Origin: Thermoproteota archaeon
GTDB taxonomy: Archaea; Korarchaeota; Korarchaeia; B14-G2
Length of the DNA stretch: 13,854 nt
Assembly (NCBI GenBank): GCA_003661385.1
Contig: QMWA01000025.1
Location: forward strand, 1 to 13,854
Reading direction: 5' to 3'
Shown: piece after piece, positions 6,682 to 13,488 of the stretch
How the letters are laid out: every line of letters starts with the position of its first letter
Position numbering within the stretch: the first letter of the stretch is position 1
Position numbers and translations under genes: made by a program
The notes under the pieces: generated by a model
What the model was told of the DNA's origin: nothing
The model's database searches: none
What the model saw: the letters and a program-made list of their open reading frames with translations, nothing else

Positions 6682-6780
6682 GCCCCGGTAGCTTTACGGG
6701 GTGAGCTCAGCTGGCAGAGCGGCGGATTATAGCCGAGCCTTGTAAGCCGCAGGTCGTGGGTTCAAAGCCCACCCGGGGCT
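6682..6780 (+). tRNA. tRNA-Thr(TGT) with two introns and a duplicated 5' end
   Basis: The acceptor is GCCCCGG/CCGGGGC with discriminator T. The T arm is GTGGG-TTCAAAG-CCCAC and the D arm GCTC-AGCTGGCA-GAGC. Intron 1 (6690-6703, 14 nt) lies between positions 8 and 9; CCCCG of the acceptor pairs with CGGGG of the intron, flanked by bulges GTA and TGA. Intron 2 (6726-6737, 12 nt, position 30/31) has central helix CGGC/GCCG with bulges GGA and AGC. Splicing gives anticodon stem GCGGC/GCCGC, loop CTTGTAA, anticodon TGT and a 73-nt tRNA. The first eight bases, GCCCCGGT, occur twice in tandem (6674-6681 and 6682-6689). If the gene starts at 6674, intron 1 is 22 nt and the mature RNA is identical. 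The tRNA runs directly into rpiA. Confidence 0.88.
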
Positions 6781-6815
6781 CTCAGCAGAGTAGAACTTAC
6801 ATAGAGAAGGTTACT

Positions 6816-7472
6816 GTGGCTAGATTTGCTTCCCAGCTAGTTGAGGACGGTATGACAGTTGGCATCGGAAGCGGCTCTACTGTTGCGATGTTCCTATACT
6901 TCTTATCTAAGAGGGTCATTAGAGAGAAAATTAAGATCAGATGTATCCCCGCTTCCTCTCAGATGGAGATCCTCGCAAGAAGCTACGGCATTCCAGTACT
7001 TAACGACTATTCCTCTGAGTTTGATATATCTATCGATGGCGCTGATGAAGTAGATCCTGAGCTTAACCTACTAAAGGGGATGGGTGGTGCTCTTACCAGA
7101 GAGAAGCTAATAGCTCAGAATAGTAGCAGTTATGTCGTGATATGCGACAGCAGTAAGCTTGTCCCCCGCTTGTTCTCAAACCACCCACTACCCGTGGAGG
7201 TAATCCCATTCCTATGGAAGGCTGCTGCTAGAAGACTCGCTAGAGAATGTCATGCCAGCAGCTACTCTATCAGAATGCTAGGTGAAGCTCCCTATGTGAC
7301 TGATAACGGGAATTACCTAATTGAAGTATATGGCATATCTGCTCCACCAGATACTGTGCTAGCTGCTGCGAAGCGTGTCGCTGGAGTAGTAGAGTGTGGG
7401 GTTTTTCCAAGCGAACTGGTTACTGAGGTCATAACAGCCTATGGGGCTAGAGTTACACACCTTAGTAAGTGA
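6816..7472 (+). CDS. rpiA: Ribose-5-phosphate isomerase A
   Basis: RpiA interconverts ribose-5-phosphate and ribulose-5-phosphate and supplies ribose for nucleotides. Family motifs are GIGSGSTV (phosphate loop), DISIDGADEVDPELNLLKGM (catalytic Asp), GGALTREKLIA (catalytic Lys), VICDSSKLV, LPVEVIPFLW and TDNGNYLIEV. The start is uncertain. The frame is open back to a GTG at 6756, but that codon is in the T stem of tRNA-Thr(TGT), which ends at 6780. The first usual initiator after the tRNA is the GTG at 6816 (218 aa, AAGGT just upstream). It removes an EKVT stretch that aligns with the first helix of other RpiA proteins, so a non-standard start such as ATA at 6801 is possible. It is probably co-transcribed with the tRNA and converges on tRNA-Met with a 2-nt gap. 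Confidence 0.93.
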   Translation: MARFASQLVEDGMTVGIGSGSTVAMFLYFLSKRVIREKIKIRCIPASSQMEILARSYGIPVLNDYSSEFDISIDGADEVDPELNLLKGMGGALTREKLIAQNSSSYVVICDSSKLVPRLFSNHPLPVEVIPFLWKAAARRLARECHASSYSIRMLGEAPYVTDNGNYLIEVYGISAPPDTVLAAAKRVAGVVECGVFPSELVTEVITAYGARVTHLSK

Positions 7473-7474
7473 GG

Positions 7475-7587
<113 letters not shown>

Positions 7588-7612
7588 ACCCCTAAGGCTT
7601 AGGTCAGTGGAT

Positions 7613-7627
7613 GATAAAAGCTTTGCC
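7613..7627 (-). promoter_or_regulatory. Likely promoter of tRNA-Met(CAT)
   Basis: On the minus strand GGCAAAG is followed by CTTTTATC, a BRE/TATA-like pair centred about 29 nt upstream of the tRNA 5' end. It is somewhat weaker than the other tRNA promoters here. It overlaps the intergenic space just after the DRG-like gene on the same strand. Confidence 0.45.
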
Positions 7628-7630
7628 ACT

Positions 7631-8803
7631 CTAAGTTCCTACTATCCTTATTATATCCAGGTCCTCTACTACGTACCCCTTCCCAACTTTTACAGGTCTT
7701 CTACCTAGGTCTCCTCTTCTCCAGACCAGTGCATACCTGAAGTTCTCATGTAGGCTGCTATGGACTCTGCCAGCTATCTCCAGAACTGTAGATCCCTTTT
7801 TCACGACTATAGGCCTATTAGCTGGCTGTTTCTCGTATCTTCCCCATGTATACACTCTGATTAGCTCAAGCTTTTGCATCAGGTACTCGGTTATCTCGCT
7901 TTTCACGCTATTTAGGTCTCTTCTCATATCAATGACTAACGTGTCCCTTACTACGCCTCTGATCTTTTCCAAGATGCTATCAGCTTCTTCGTGGGTCAAT
8001 GTATCCAGTTTCGTCATAATAATGATTGGAGGCTTATACTTGAGCATCATGGTGACATACTCCTCTATGGAGTTCAGATCAGCCTCCCCATGTATCGTCA
8101 CTATCTTGTTCCTGATTCCAAGTTCTGCTAAAGCTCTCTCTACATCTTTAAGAGTACACCCCCGTAGCTTTCCTCTTATCCTTATGATATTGCCATTTCT
8201 GCTTGGATTAGGCTCCACGCTAACGTATACCTTAGGCCTCTTTAGGGAGATTCCTCCCTTTCTAAGTATATCTCCTAGCTTTAGCAGCTGGCTTACTGGG
8301 TTACTTGAGGCATCTAATGTTATTGCAACTGAATCCGCATTTCTTACAAGCGCTAGTGCTCTGGATGTAAGCGTATCCTCGAGGTTTTCAATAACTGGAG
8401 GGGCCTCAACCACCTGGACACTTACACCATTCCACGTGAACACACCTGTCTCTGGCTTATTTACCGTGGTAAAGGGGCTAGGTGAGATTTTCACTTTTCT
8501 GCCTGTGAGCTTATTTAAGACGGTGCTTCTCCCACTATTCGTGAACCCGAACAACACAATCTGTACGTCTCCACTTTTCTCTACAAAGAACCCTGTACTC
8601 CTTCTTCGCTCTCTTTTAGACACCACCTCCTCTCTCAGCCTGGCAATCTTTCTTCTAACCTGCTTAAGCAGCTTTTCAGTACCTTTATGCTTTGGTACTA
8701 GTGCATAGAACTCCTGCAGCTTCCTAAGTCTCTCCTCTGGTGTTCTAGCTTTCTGCACCTCTTCCCACTTTGATAGCGCTTCAGCAGGGAGGTTTGTGGG
8801 CAT
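7631..8803 (-). CDS. DRG/Obg-like GTPase with TGS domain and altered G motifs
   Basis: This 390-residue protein has the DRG layout. A helical, basic N-terminus (about 1-70) is followed by VEKSGDVQIVLFGFTNSGRS, which parallels the DRG 'vaKsGdarValiGfPsvGKST'. A switch I SPFTTVNKPETG (about 109-120), a G4 TKLD (264-267) and a C-terminal TGS domain (about 315-389, ending VVEDLDIIRIV) follow. DRG proteins are ribosome-associated GTPases of translation. Two motifs deviate: the P-loop lysine is Arg92 (GFTNSGRST, codon AGA), and the G3 site, usually DLPG in DRG, reads VEAPPV. It may bind GTP weakly, hydrolyse it differently, or act as a non-hydrolysing factor. The ATG start is followed by an intact frame. 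Upstream A/T elements suggest its own promoter, divergent from the dnaG leader. Confidence 0.82.
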   Translation of the reverse strand: MPTNLPAEALSKWEEVQKARTPEERLRKLQEFYALVPKHKGTEKLLKQVRRKIARLREEVVSKRERRRSTGFFVEKSGDVQIVLFGFTNSGRSTVLNKLTGRKVKISPSPFTTVNKPETGVFTWNGVSVQVVEAPPVIENLEDTLTSRALALVRNADSVAITLDASSNPVSQLLKLGDILRKGGISLKRPKVYVSVEPNPSRNGNIIRIRGKLRGCTLKDVERALAELGIRNKIVTIHGEADLNSIEEYVTMMLKYKPPIIIMTKLDTLTHEEADSILEKIRGVVRDTLVIDMRRDLNSVKSEITEYLMQKLELIRVYTWGRYEKQPANRPIVVKKGSTVLEIAGRVHSSLHENFRYALVWRRGDLGRRPVKVGKGYVVEDLDIIRIVGT

Positions 8804-8895
8804 TCTAACCAGCCCAAGTTATGCTATGCTACTTTTATCACTCTTAAGCCTTATACAGGGTATATAAGATCTCATAGAAGCTCGATGGCACTTAA

Positions 8896-8908
8896 CGAAA
8901 GTTTAAGT
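8896..8908 (+). promoter_or_regulatory. Strong BRE/TATA promoter of the dnaG-leader RNA
   Basis: CGAAA followed by GTTTAAGT is a strong archaeal promoter, almost the same as the tRNA-Thr(GGT) one. Its centre is about 26 nt before 8931, so transcription should start right at the base of the long stem at 8929. Confidence 0.6.
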
Positions 8909-8928
8909 AGCCCTTTTCCAAGACACTC

Positions 8929-9042
8929 CTGGGGGATGTGGTGGGGCTGTCTGCCTTTGTTAGAGCCGGGTGATGAGAGGCAAGCGTTGGCTTATCGATG
9001 AGCCCGTTAATCAGTAGGCAGACACACACCTACCACCCCCAG
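8929..9042 (+). ncRNA. Structured RNA of unknown type (or dnaG leader), 22-bp interrupted stem
   Basis: The two ends pair in three blocks: CTGGGGG (8929-8935) with CCCCCAG (9036-9042); TGGTGGG (8939-8945) with CCTACCA (9029-9035), one G-T pair; and TGTCTGCC (8948-8955) with GGCAGACA (9017-9024). That is 22 bp, interrupted by a 3-nt bulge and one internal loop. The enclosed 61 nt hold a hairpin GGCTTA-TCGA-TGAGCC (8989-9004) and a box-C-like GTGATGA (8970-8976). No open reading frame covers it. The promoter places the 5' end at the foot of the stem, which suggests a stable RNA. However, the dnaG Shine-Dalgarno motif GAGGTG (9042-9047) abuts the 3' foot, so it could also be a regulatory leader. 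I do not recognise it as SRP, RNase P, a tRNA or a known riboswitch. Confidence 0.5.
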
Positions 9043-9055
9043 AGGTGTAGTAGAC

Positions 9056-10216
9056 TTGGCGAAGGAGTCGTACAAGTACATTCTGCACTTTGAGCTGAAT
9101 GTTAAGGGTCTAGTTGAGGATAGTGACGTCATAGGTGCAATATTCGGTCAGCTTGAGGGGCTCTTAGGCGAGCCATTTGAGCTAAGAGAACTCCAGAGGA
9201 TAGGTAAGATAGGCCGTATCAAAGCTGAGCTAAGGCAGAGGAACGGGGCTACAGAAGGCCACATCATCGTAACATCCAACATGAGTAGACCAGAAACCGC
9301 TCTACTCGCAGCTGCTTTCGAGTCAGTTGATCAAGTAGGCCCCTACCCCGCTAGGATCAGGCTTCAAAGAATAGTCGATGCGAGAGAAGAGAGAAGAAAG
9401 CAGATAGTAAGGAGAGCTATTGAGATACTCAGAAACTGGACTGCTAGCTTAACAGCCGACACTGCTGACATACTGGAGAAAATCCAGGAGGAGGGCCACT
9501 TAGCTGAGCTCTCCTACTACGGTCCTGAGAGACTGCCATGTGGTCCAGCAATAGAGTCATCTGATGACATAATTGTAGTTGAAGGCCGTGCTGATGTCAT
9601 TCAGATGCTTAAGTATGGTTGGAGGAACGTGATAGCAATTGGCGGCGCAACGACAACTATACCAAAGTCTCTAATCGAGCTAAGCAAGCGTAAGAACGTC
9701 ACAGTGTTCGTGGATGGCGACCGTGGTGGGGAACTCGTTCTGAAGAACGTTCTTTCACAGATGGATGTGGACTATGTCGCAATAGCTCCCCCTGGTAGGA
9801 GTGTAGAGGAGCTGTCTGCTAAGGAGATCAGACAAGCACTCAGAAATGCCGTTCCAGCAGATGAATACCGTCAGACAGCGCACCTAAGGGCCTCCCAGGT
9901 GCAAGCTGTCTCATCTGACATCAGCAGGAAGCTATCAGAGCTCTTTCCTCAGGTAGAAGGAAAGCTTGAAGCTCTTCTTCTGGATAAGAACTTCAACGTA
10001 GTTAGAAGGTGCAAAGTTGATGCACTGTACAAGGAGCTAACTTCTATCGAGGAGGGTGTAGAGTACATAGTGTATGATGGCTTTATCACGCAAAGAATAG
10101 TCGATGCAGCTGCGTCAAAGGGTATTAAAGTCGTAGCTGGTGTCAAGGCAGTTGATGTAGTCAAAGTCCCGACATGGATGAGAATAGTAACAAAGTCTGC
10201 TCTATCACAGGGATAG
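9056..10216 (+). CDS. dnaG: Archaeal DnaG (TOPRIM-domain primase / exosome subunit)
   Basis: This 386-residue protein has a central TOPRIM domain with the catalytic Glu in DDIIVVEGRADV (Glu176) and the acidic pair in VTVFVDGDRGG (Asp220, Asp222). An archaeal-type N-terminal domain (SYKYILHFELNVKGLVEDSD) precedes it, and there is no bacterial zinc or helicase-binding domain. Archaeal DnaG has been shown both to have primase activity and to be a stable subunit of the RNA exosome in several archaea. The start is a TTG with a strong GAGGTG Shine-Dalgarno motif 8 nt upstream. The pelA gene follows after 3 nt, so the pair is an operon. The structured RNA at 8929-9042 lies immediately before the ribosome-binding site. 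Confidence 0.95.
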   Translation: MAKESYKYILHFELNVKGLVEDSDVIGAIFGQLEGLLGEPFELRELQRIGKIGRIKAELRQRNGATEGHIIVTSNMSRPETALLAAAFESVDQVGPYPARIRLQRIVDAREERRKQIVRRAIEILRNWTASLTADTADILEKIQEEGHLAELSYYGPERLPCGPAIESSDDIIVVEGRADVIQMLKYGWRNVIAIGGATTTIPKSLIELSKRKNVTVFVDGDRGGELVLKNVLSQMDVDYVAIAPPGRSVEELSAKEIRQALRNAVPADEYRQTAHLRASQVQAVSSDISRKLSELFPQVEGKLEALLLDKNFNVVRRCKVDALYKELTSIEEGVEYIVYDGFITQRIVDAAASKGIKVVAGVKAVDVVKVPTWMRIVTKSALSQG

Positions 10217-10219
10217 ACG

Positions 10220-11272
10220 TTGAAAGTCTGTTGGCTAGATAAGAACTGGCTTGAAGTAACCCCCCAGACCATGGACGACTTATACTACTTGTCGAGGATA
10301 ATTGAGCCAGGTGACCTGGTAAAGGCCATAACTCTCAGGAAAATCAAGCATCCAAGATCCCTGAGACCCACTGCCCCTCTTATCGTGAAAATCCCTGTTA
10401 TGATAGAGGTAGAGTCTACCTCCCTAGATTCCCTCTCATCCAAGCTCAGAGTACTCGGAGTCATACGAGATTGCCCGAGTAAGTACAGTATACTAGGGCT
10501 ACATCACACCATAGAGGTAACCCTCGGTAAGAGGGTTTCGATCTATAAAGATAAGTGGCTTAGGCTCCACTTAGATCTGCTAGAAAGAGCTATCAAGCCA
10601 AAATCATCCATGCTTATTGTGCTCGTTGACCAGGAGGAGTTTGAATTATATCACATCAAAGATGAGCAATATCAGCTGATTACACGCGGATACTTGGGGG
10701 CTAACAGAAAGCTTACTGGAACGAGTGAAGCTATCTGTAGCAAGAGCCTGTATGAAGCTGCAAAGCTCATAGTAGAGAAGATAAGAGAACTTTCTCCCCA
10801 GCACATCATAGTGGCAGGCCCAGGATTCTTTAAGGAGTCCATGTTGAGTAAGATTCGAGAACTGAATCCTGCTCTCTCTCCCAAGCTGGTTGTAGCAAAG
10901 ACCTCGTCAATTGGTGTACCCGGGCTGATGGAGTGCCTAAGGTCTGAGTCACTCCAGAAAGTGCTCAGAGACATTACGATTGCAGAGGACAACAGGGTTA
11001 TCGAAAGCATACTGGAGAAACTCGCTAAGGAACCCGATATGGTAGCGTATGGCCTCAGTGATGTGGAAAAGGCAGTTTCCTATGGTGCTGCAGATCTAGT
11101 CGTGGTAAGCCCGTCTCTCATGTCAGCTCACAGGGACGCAATAGAGCAGCTTCTGGAGATATGCCAGAAAACAGGCTGTAAGTACAGGATCATACACTCA
11201 GACTCGCCGTCCAGAGAGATGTTGGAAGGTCTTGGTGGGATTGTAGCTGTACTCCGGTTCAGGATATCTTAG
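10220..11272 (+). CDS. pelA: Pelota, mRNA surveillance / ribosome rescue factor
   Basis: This 350-residue protein follows the whole Pelota/Dom34 layout. The N-terminal domain contains WLEVTPQTMDDLYYLSRIIEPGDLV (the family's 'eDlwhLYNli..GD'). Next come GLHHTIEV, the central domain with MLIVLVDQEEFELYHI, and a C-terminal eRF1-like domain with AYGLSDVEKAVSYGAADLVV. Pelota enters the ribosomal A site of stalled ribosomes together with the GTPase aEF1A and, with ABCE1, splits them; unlike eRF1 it has no GGQ motif, and none is seen here. The start is a TTG 3 nt after the dnaG stop with AGGGAT just upstream. Its operon with dnaG, an exosome partner in archaea, fits a joint role in RNA quality control (inference). 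Confidence 0.93.
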   Translation: MKVCWLDKNWLEVTPQTMDDLYYLSRIIEPGDLVKAITLRKIKHPRSLRPTAPLIVKIPVMIEVESTSLDSLSSKLRVLGVIRDCPSKYSILGLHHTIEVTLGKRVSIYKDKWLRLHLDLLERAIKPKSSMLIVLVDQEEFELYHIKDEQYQLITRGYLGANRKLTGTSEAICSKSLYEAAKLIVEKIRELSPQHIIVAGPGFFKESMLSKIRELNPALSPKLVVAKTSSIGVPGLMECLRSESLQKVLRDITIAEDNRVIESILEKLAKEPDMVAYGLSDVEKAVSYGAADLVVVSPSLMSAHRDAIEQLLEICQKTGCKYRIIHSDSPSREMLEGLGGIVAVLRFRIS

Positions 11273-11278
11273 AACTGA

Positions 11279-11569
11279 TTACAGGATCGAGAGCAATATC
11301 AGAAGGATTACTCCTCCTGTCATTAGCCTGAACCCTGTATATCTGAATACACCAGAAGCCCACAGTACTGCTCCAATAACTATGAGAGCGCCTGCTAGTA
11401 CTCGCCCCAGATCTATGAATAAAGCACTAATGTCCTGGATGAGCTGCTCCAGCCCATGGAAAAACTCTTCGATCTTGCCAGAGACCCCCTCAAAGGGCCC
11501 TTCTCCAAATCTAGTTGACGCAAGCAGCACAAGGTGTATTAGAAGTATCTCTCTCAACCCCTCTCCCAA
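11279..11569 (-). CDS. Small membrane protein, possible VirB2/TedC-like pilin subunit
   Basis: This is an intact 96-residue frame ending 6 nt from the convergent pelA stop. Visible elements are a short hydrophobic N-terminal stretch (ILLIHLVLLAS), an amphipathic helix (IEEFFHGLEQLIQDISALF), then a membrane hairpin: LAGALIVIGAVLWASGVF, a basic turn RYTGFR, and MTGGVILLILLSIL. The order helix, membrane segment, short positive turn, membrane segment with GG resembles VirB2/TrbC-like pilins, including the Ced/Ted DNA-import pilins of Thermoproteota. This is a pattern guess, not a recognised match. The start is a TTG at 11569; another TTG at 11557 follows a GAGAGGGG. No partner genes (VirB4-like ATPase or channel) are in the window, so no function is assigned. 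Confidence 0.5.
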   Translation of the reverse strand: MGEGLREILLIHLVLLASTRFGEGPFEGVSGKIEEFFHGLEQLIQDISALFIDLGRVLAGALIVIGAVLWASGVFRYTGFRLMTGGVILLILLSIL

Positions 11570-11606
11570 CTAACACTCAGCCAAATCTCCATATAACTCC
11601 CGCAGT

Positions 11607-12308
11607 TTACAGGGCGATTCTCTTTCTTCTTCTAAGAGCCACTCTTATGGCCTCAGCAAGGCTTTCTCCAACATCGAGCTTGATGTACACCCCTGTTCTC
11701 CCTATTTCCTCTCTCCTAGTGAGGACTCTAACCCTTTCTAACACAGTCTCCATGCTGATCCCAAGTTTCCTCGCGATAACCCCCTCACGTCCAACTATGG
11801 GATACTCTACATGCCCTTTCGGGGTAGGCTCAATCATCAAGAGCTTCTTATTTACACCTGGTGCTCTTCTCCCTTCAAGCAGCTCCTTTAGGCTAACAGC
11901 ACCGCCAAACCTGTAGAACTCATACTCTGTCTTACTAAGCGGCGTTACTGGGAATGACACTGAGATATTTCCATCCAAGTATAGGTATAGCTTCAGAGCT
12001 TTACCTGGGCACGCCTGTATCAGCTCAACCTCTCTAACACCAGCTATCCTGTCTATTGAATCTCTAAAAACTTCAATAAGTGAAATAGGAACCACTCTCA
12101 CGAAGAACAAATCTATATCACTTTTGTCACCCACATCACCCCTAGCGACGCTTCCATGAACACCTCCACCAACTATACCAAGCCTAGACGCCTCGCTGAG
12201 GACTTTAATAGCTAGCTTCCGCTTTCTCTCAAGGATTTTCCACTGATCAATGCTGTAGACGACTTCTCTCTCGGCTCCCTCTCTTGCTATCCTCCTTCTG
12301 CTGTGCAA
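11607..12308 (-). CDS. Minimal nucleotidyltransferase-fold protein (archaeal COG1665-like)
   Basis: This 233-residue protein has the nucleotidyltransferase motif GSVARGDVGDKSDIDLF (about residues 52-68), with metal-binding Asp64 and Asp66. The downstream features LYLYLDGNISVSFPVTPLSKTEYEFYRFGG, APGVNKKLLMIEPTPKGHVEYP and VLTRREEIGRTGVYIKL match, from memory, an archaeal family of predicted nucleotidyltransferases about this size whose substrate is unknown. It has no partner HEPN-type gene beside it, so a toxin-antitoxin role is not suggested. The start is a TTG at 12308. A TATA-like GTTATAAGT on the minus strand (around 12344) lies about 26 nt before a position just upstream of it. It is divergent from the TtuA-like gene. 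Confidence 0.8.
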   Translation of the reverse strand: MHSRRRIAREGAEREVVYSIDQWKILERKRKLAIKVLSEASRLGIVGGGVHGSVARGDVGDKSDIDLFFVRVVPISLIEVFRDSIDRIAGVREVELIQACPGKALKLYLYLDGNISVSFPVTPLSKTEYEFYRFGGAVSLKELLEGRRAPGVNKKLLMIEPTPKGHVEYPIVGREGVIARKLGISMETVLERVRVLTRREEIGRTGVYIKLDVGESLAEAIRVALRRRKRIAL

Positions 12309-12361
12309 ACACTACCCTTATCAAAACATGGAATTCGTACTTATAACTCGAAGGTGCTCTG

Positions 12362-13144
12362 ATGAAGTTTGCTATCTGCAGTGTATGTGGATTAAGGCCT
12401 CCTATTTATGTAAAGAGAAGCTCAGGTATGGCATACTGTACACTCTGCCTCAGAAATGCCGTAGAGCGCTCTATAAAAAAGACTATTAGGAGACTAGAGC
12501 TTCTGTCGCCAACTGACAGAATCATAGCTCTAGTTAGGCCATGCGTGGAAGACATATGCTTTTTGTCTCTGTTCCTAGAGATAGAAAGCGAGTTTAGAAT
12601 GGTAAAGGTTAAGCCCCTACTAGCAGTACCCAGCTCCCCCGACTATGATCTGCTCTACTCTACAGCAAACAGCATATGCAAGGCTCATAAGATAGAGCTT
12701 CACAGAGTAAAAATCCCCTCCAGCAGATCATGTTTATCCTGCACCAGTAATGCCATGAACATGGCATTAAAGATAGCTAAGCGAGCTAACTACAACAAAA
12801 TAGTTATGCCAGTAACGCTAGACGAGTACTGCAGCCTAGCTCTAGCCTACCCAGTCATATCTCAGCGTGATATGCGACCACTGCGGGGTCTCCTTCTATC
12901 AGCTTTGCCTCAAAGCTCTAACCGTCATCTAGCGCTACCTGCCATTGAAGTGCTGTCAGCAGAGCTTATAGCAGCAGTCCAGATACCAGAGACCCCACAA
13001 GCCTGCTCTATGAAATCTAGCAGCTGGATAGGCAAGCTGAGAAGGCTGCTACTAGACCTAGAAGGCCAGAGAGCCGGCTCACTCATGGGTCTGCTGAGAA
13101 CTCTCCAGAAAATAGGCAGCTTACTCTTTACGGAAGCTATATAA
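12362..13144 (+). CDS. TtuA/Ncs6-like tRNA thiolase homologue lacking the PP-loop
   Basis: The 260-residue protein has the plan of TtuA/Ncs6 (CTU1) tRNA 2-thiouridine enzymes. An N-terminal zinc finger CSVCG...YCTLC (Cys6, 9, 26, 29) is followed by the helix SIKKTIRRLELLSPTDRIIAL. SCLSC (Cys124, Cys127) and Cys215 have nearly the same spacing as the three cysteines that bind the catalytic [4Fe-4S] cluster in TtuA, and a C-terminal helix pattern KLRRLLLDLE follows. The ATP-binding PP-loop, normally SGGKDS directly after the 'drvavalS' strand, reads RPCVEDI (residues 59-65), and the usual HN.DD-type segment reads MPVTLDEYC. The second zinc finger at the C-terminus of TtuA is absent. It is probably a non-ATP-dependent or structural paralogue. 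The frame is intact and the ATG has an AAGGTG Shine-Dalgarno motif 5 nt upstream. Confidence 0.72.
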   Translation: MKFAICSVCGLRPPIYVKRSSGMAYCTLCLRNAVERSIKKTIRRLELLSPTDRIIALVRPCVEDICFLSLFLEIESEFRMVKVKPLLAVPSSPDYDLLYSTANSICKAHKIELHRVKIPSSRSCLSCTSNAMNMALKIAKRANYNKIVMPVTLDEYCSLALAYPVISQRDMRPLRGLLLSALPQSSNRHLALPAIEVLSAELIAAVQIPETPQACSMKSSSWIGKLRRLLLDLEGQRAGSLMGLLRTLQKIGSLLFTEAI

Positions 13145-13145
13145 G
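13131..13145 (+). promoter_or_regulatory. TATA promoter of the SRP RNA, overlapping the previous stop codon
   Basis: CGGAAGC followed by TATATAAG (13138-13145) is centred about 26 nt before 13167-13168, close to where the SRP RNA closing helix begins. The TATA box includes the TAA stop codon of the TtuA-like gene. Confidence 0.65.
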
Positions 13146-13165
13146 CTACCCTAGCTTGTGTTAGT

Positions 13166-13488
13166 GGGCAGCGGTGGGTAGGGCCGGGGGTGTAGTCGAC
13201 CCCTGTAACCAGAAGACTAAGCTGGGGCCAGATGAACCCGAGGGGCGGTGAAAGCTCCTCCCAGCTATGCGCGTGAGGAGGTGATGAAGCTACCACCCGA
13301 GGGGCCTATGGAGGAGTAGGAGCTCCTGGAGAGGAGCCCCCCTACTCCTTACCGCCGAACCGGAGGAGGCTCGGAAGAGAGCACTCCTAAGGCGGACATC
13401 AGGCGTTCTCGGGCAAGGGGCTGAATCGCCCTCACGCTGCCTCTGGCTGGAAGGAGCTTCATCCACCCAAGGGGGCCACCGCTGCCCC
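13166..13488 (+). ncRNA. ffs: Signal recognition particle RNA (archaeal 7S)
   Basis: Helix 1 of the archaeal form closes the molecule: GGGCAGCGGTGG (13166-13177) pairs perfectly with CCACCGCTGCCC (13476-13487). The Alu part has the TGTAGTC...CTGTAACC motifs (about 13190-13210), with the loop sequences that pair with each other in SRP RNA. The S domain has the helix 8 core CTCGGAAGAGAGCACTCC (about 13369-13386) and GGACATCAGGC further on, bound by SRP54. The length of about 322 nt fits the archaeal range. It scaffolds SRP19 and SRP54 for co-translational targeting of membrane and exported proteins. The exact ends are taken from the closing helix and promoter distance, so either may be off by a few bases. 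Confidence 0.93.

Noticed and set aside
6510-6704. Small open frame across tRNA-Thr(GGT).
   Set aside because: It runs through a tRNA gene and its intron and has no protein-like features or ribosome-binding site.
6674-6780. tRNA-Thr(TGT) as a broken pseudogene.
   Set aside because: Removing the two predicted introns restores every stem, the invariant loop bases and the Thr discriminator U73, so it is more likely functional.
7932-8708. 258-codon open frame opposite the DRG-like gene.
   Set aside because: It is an antisense shadow; the minus-strand frame has recognisable GTPase and TGS motifs.
8970-9012. C/D box sRNA suggested by GTGATGA and CGATGA.
   Set aside because: No CTGA D or D' boxes stand at guide-length distance, and both motifs lie inside a larger paired structure.
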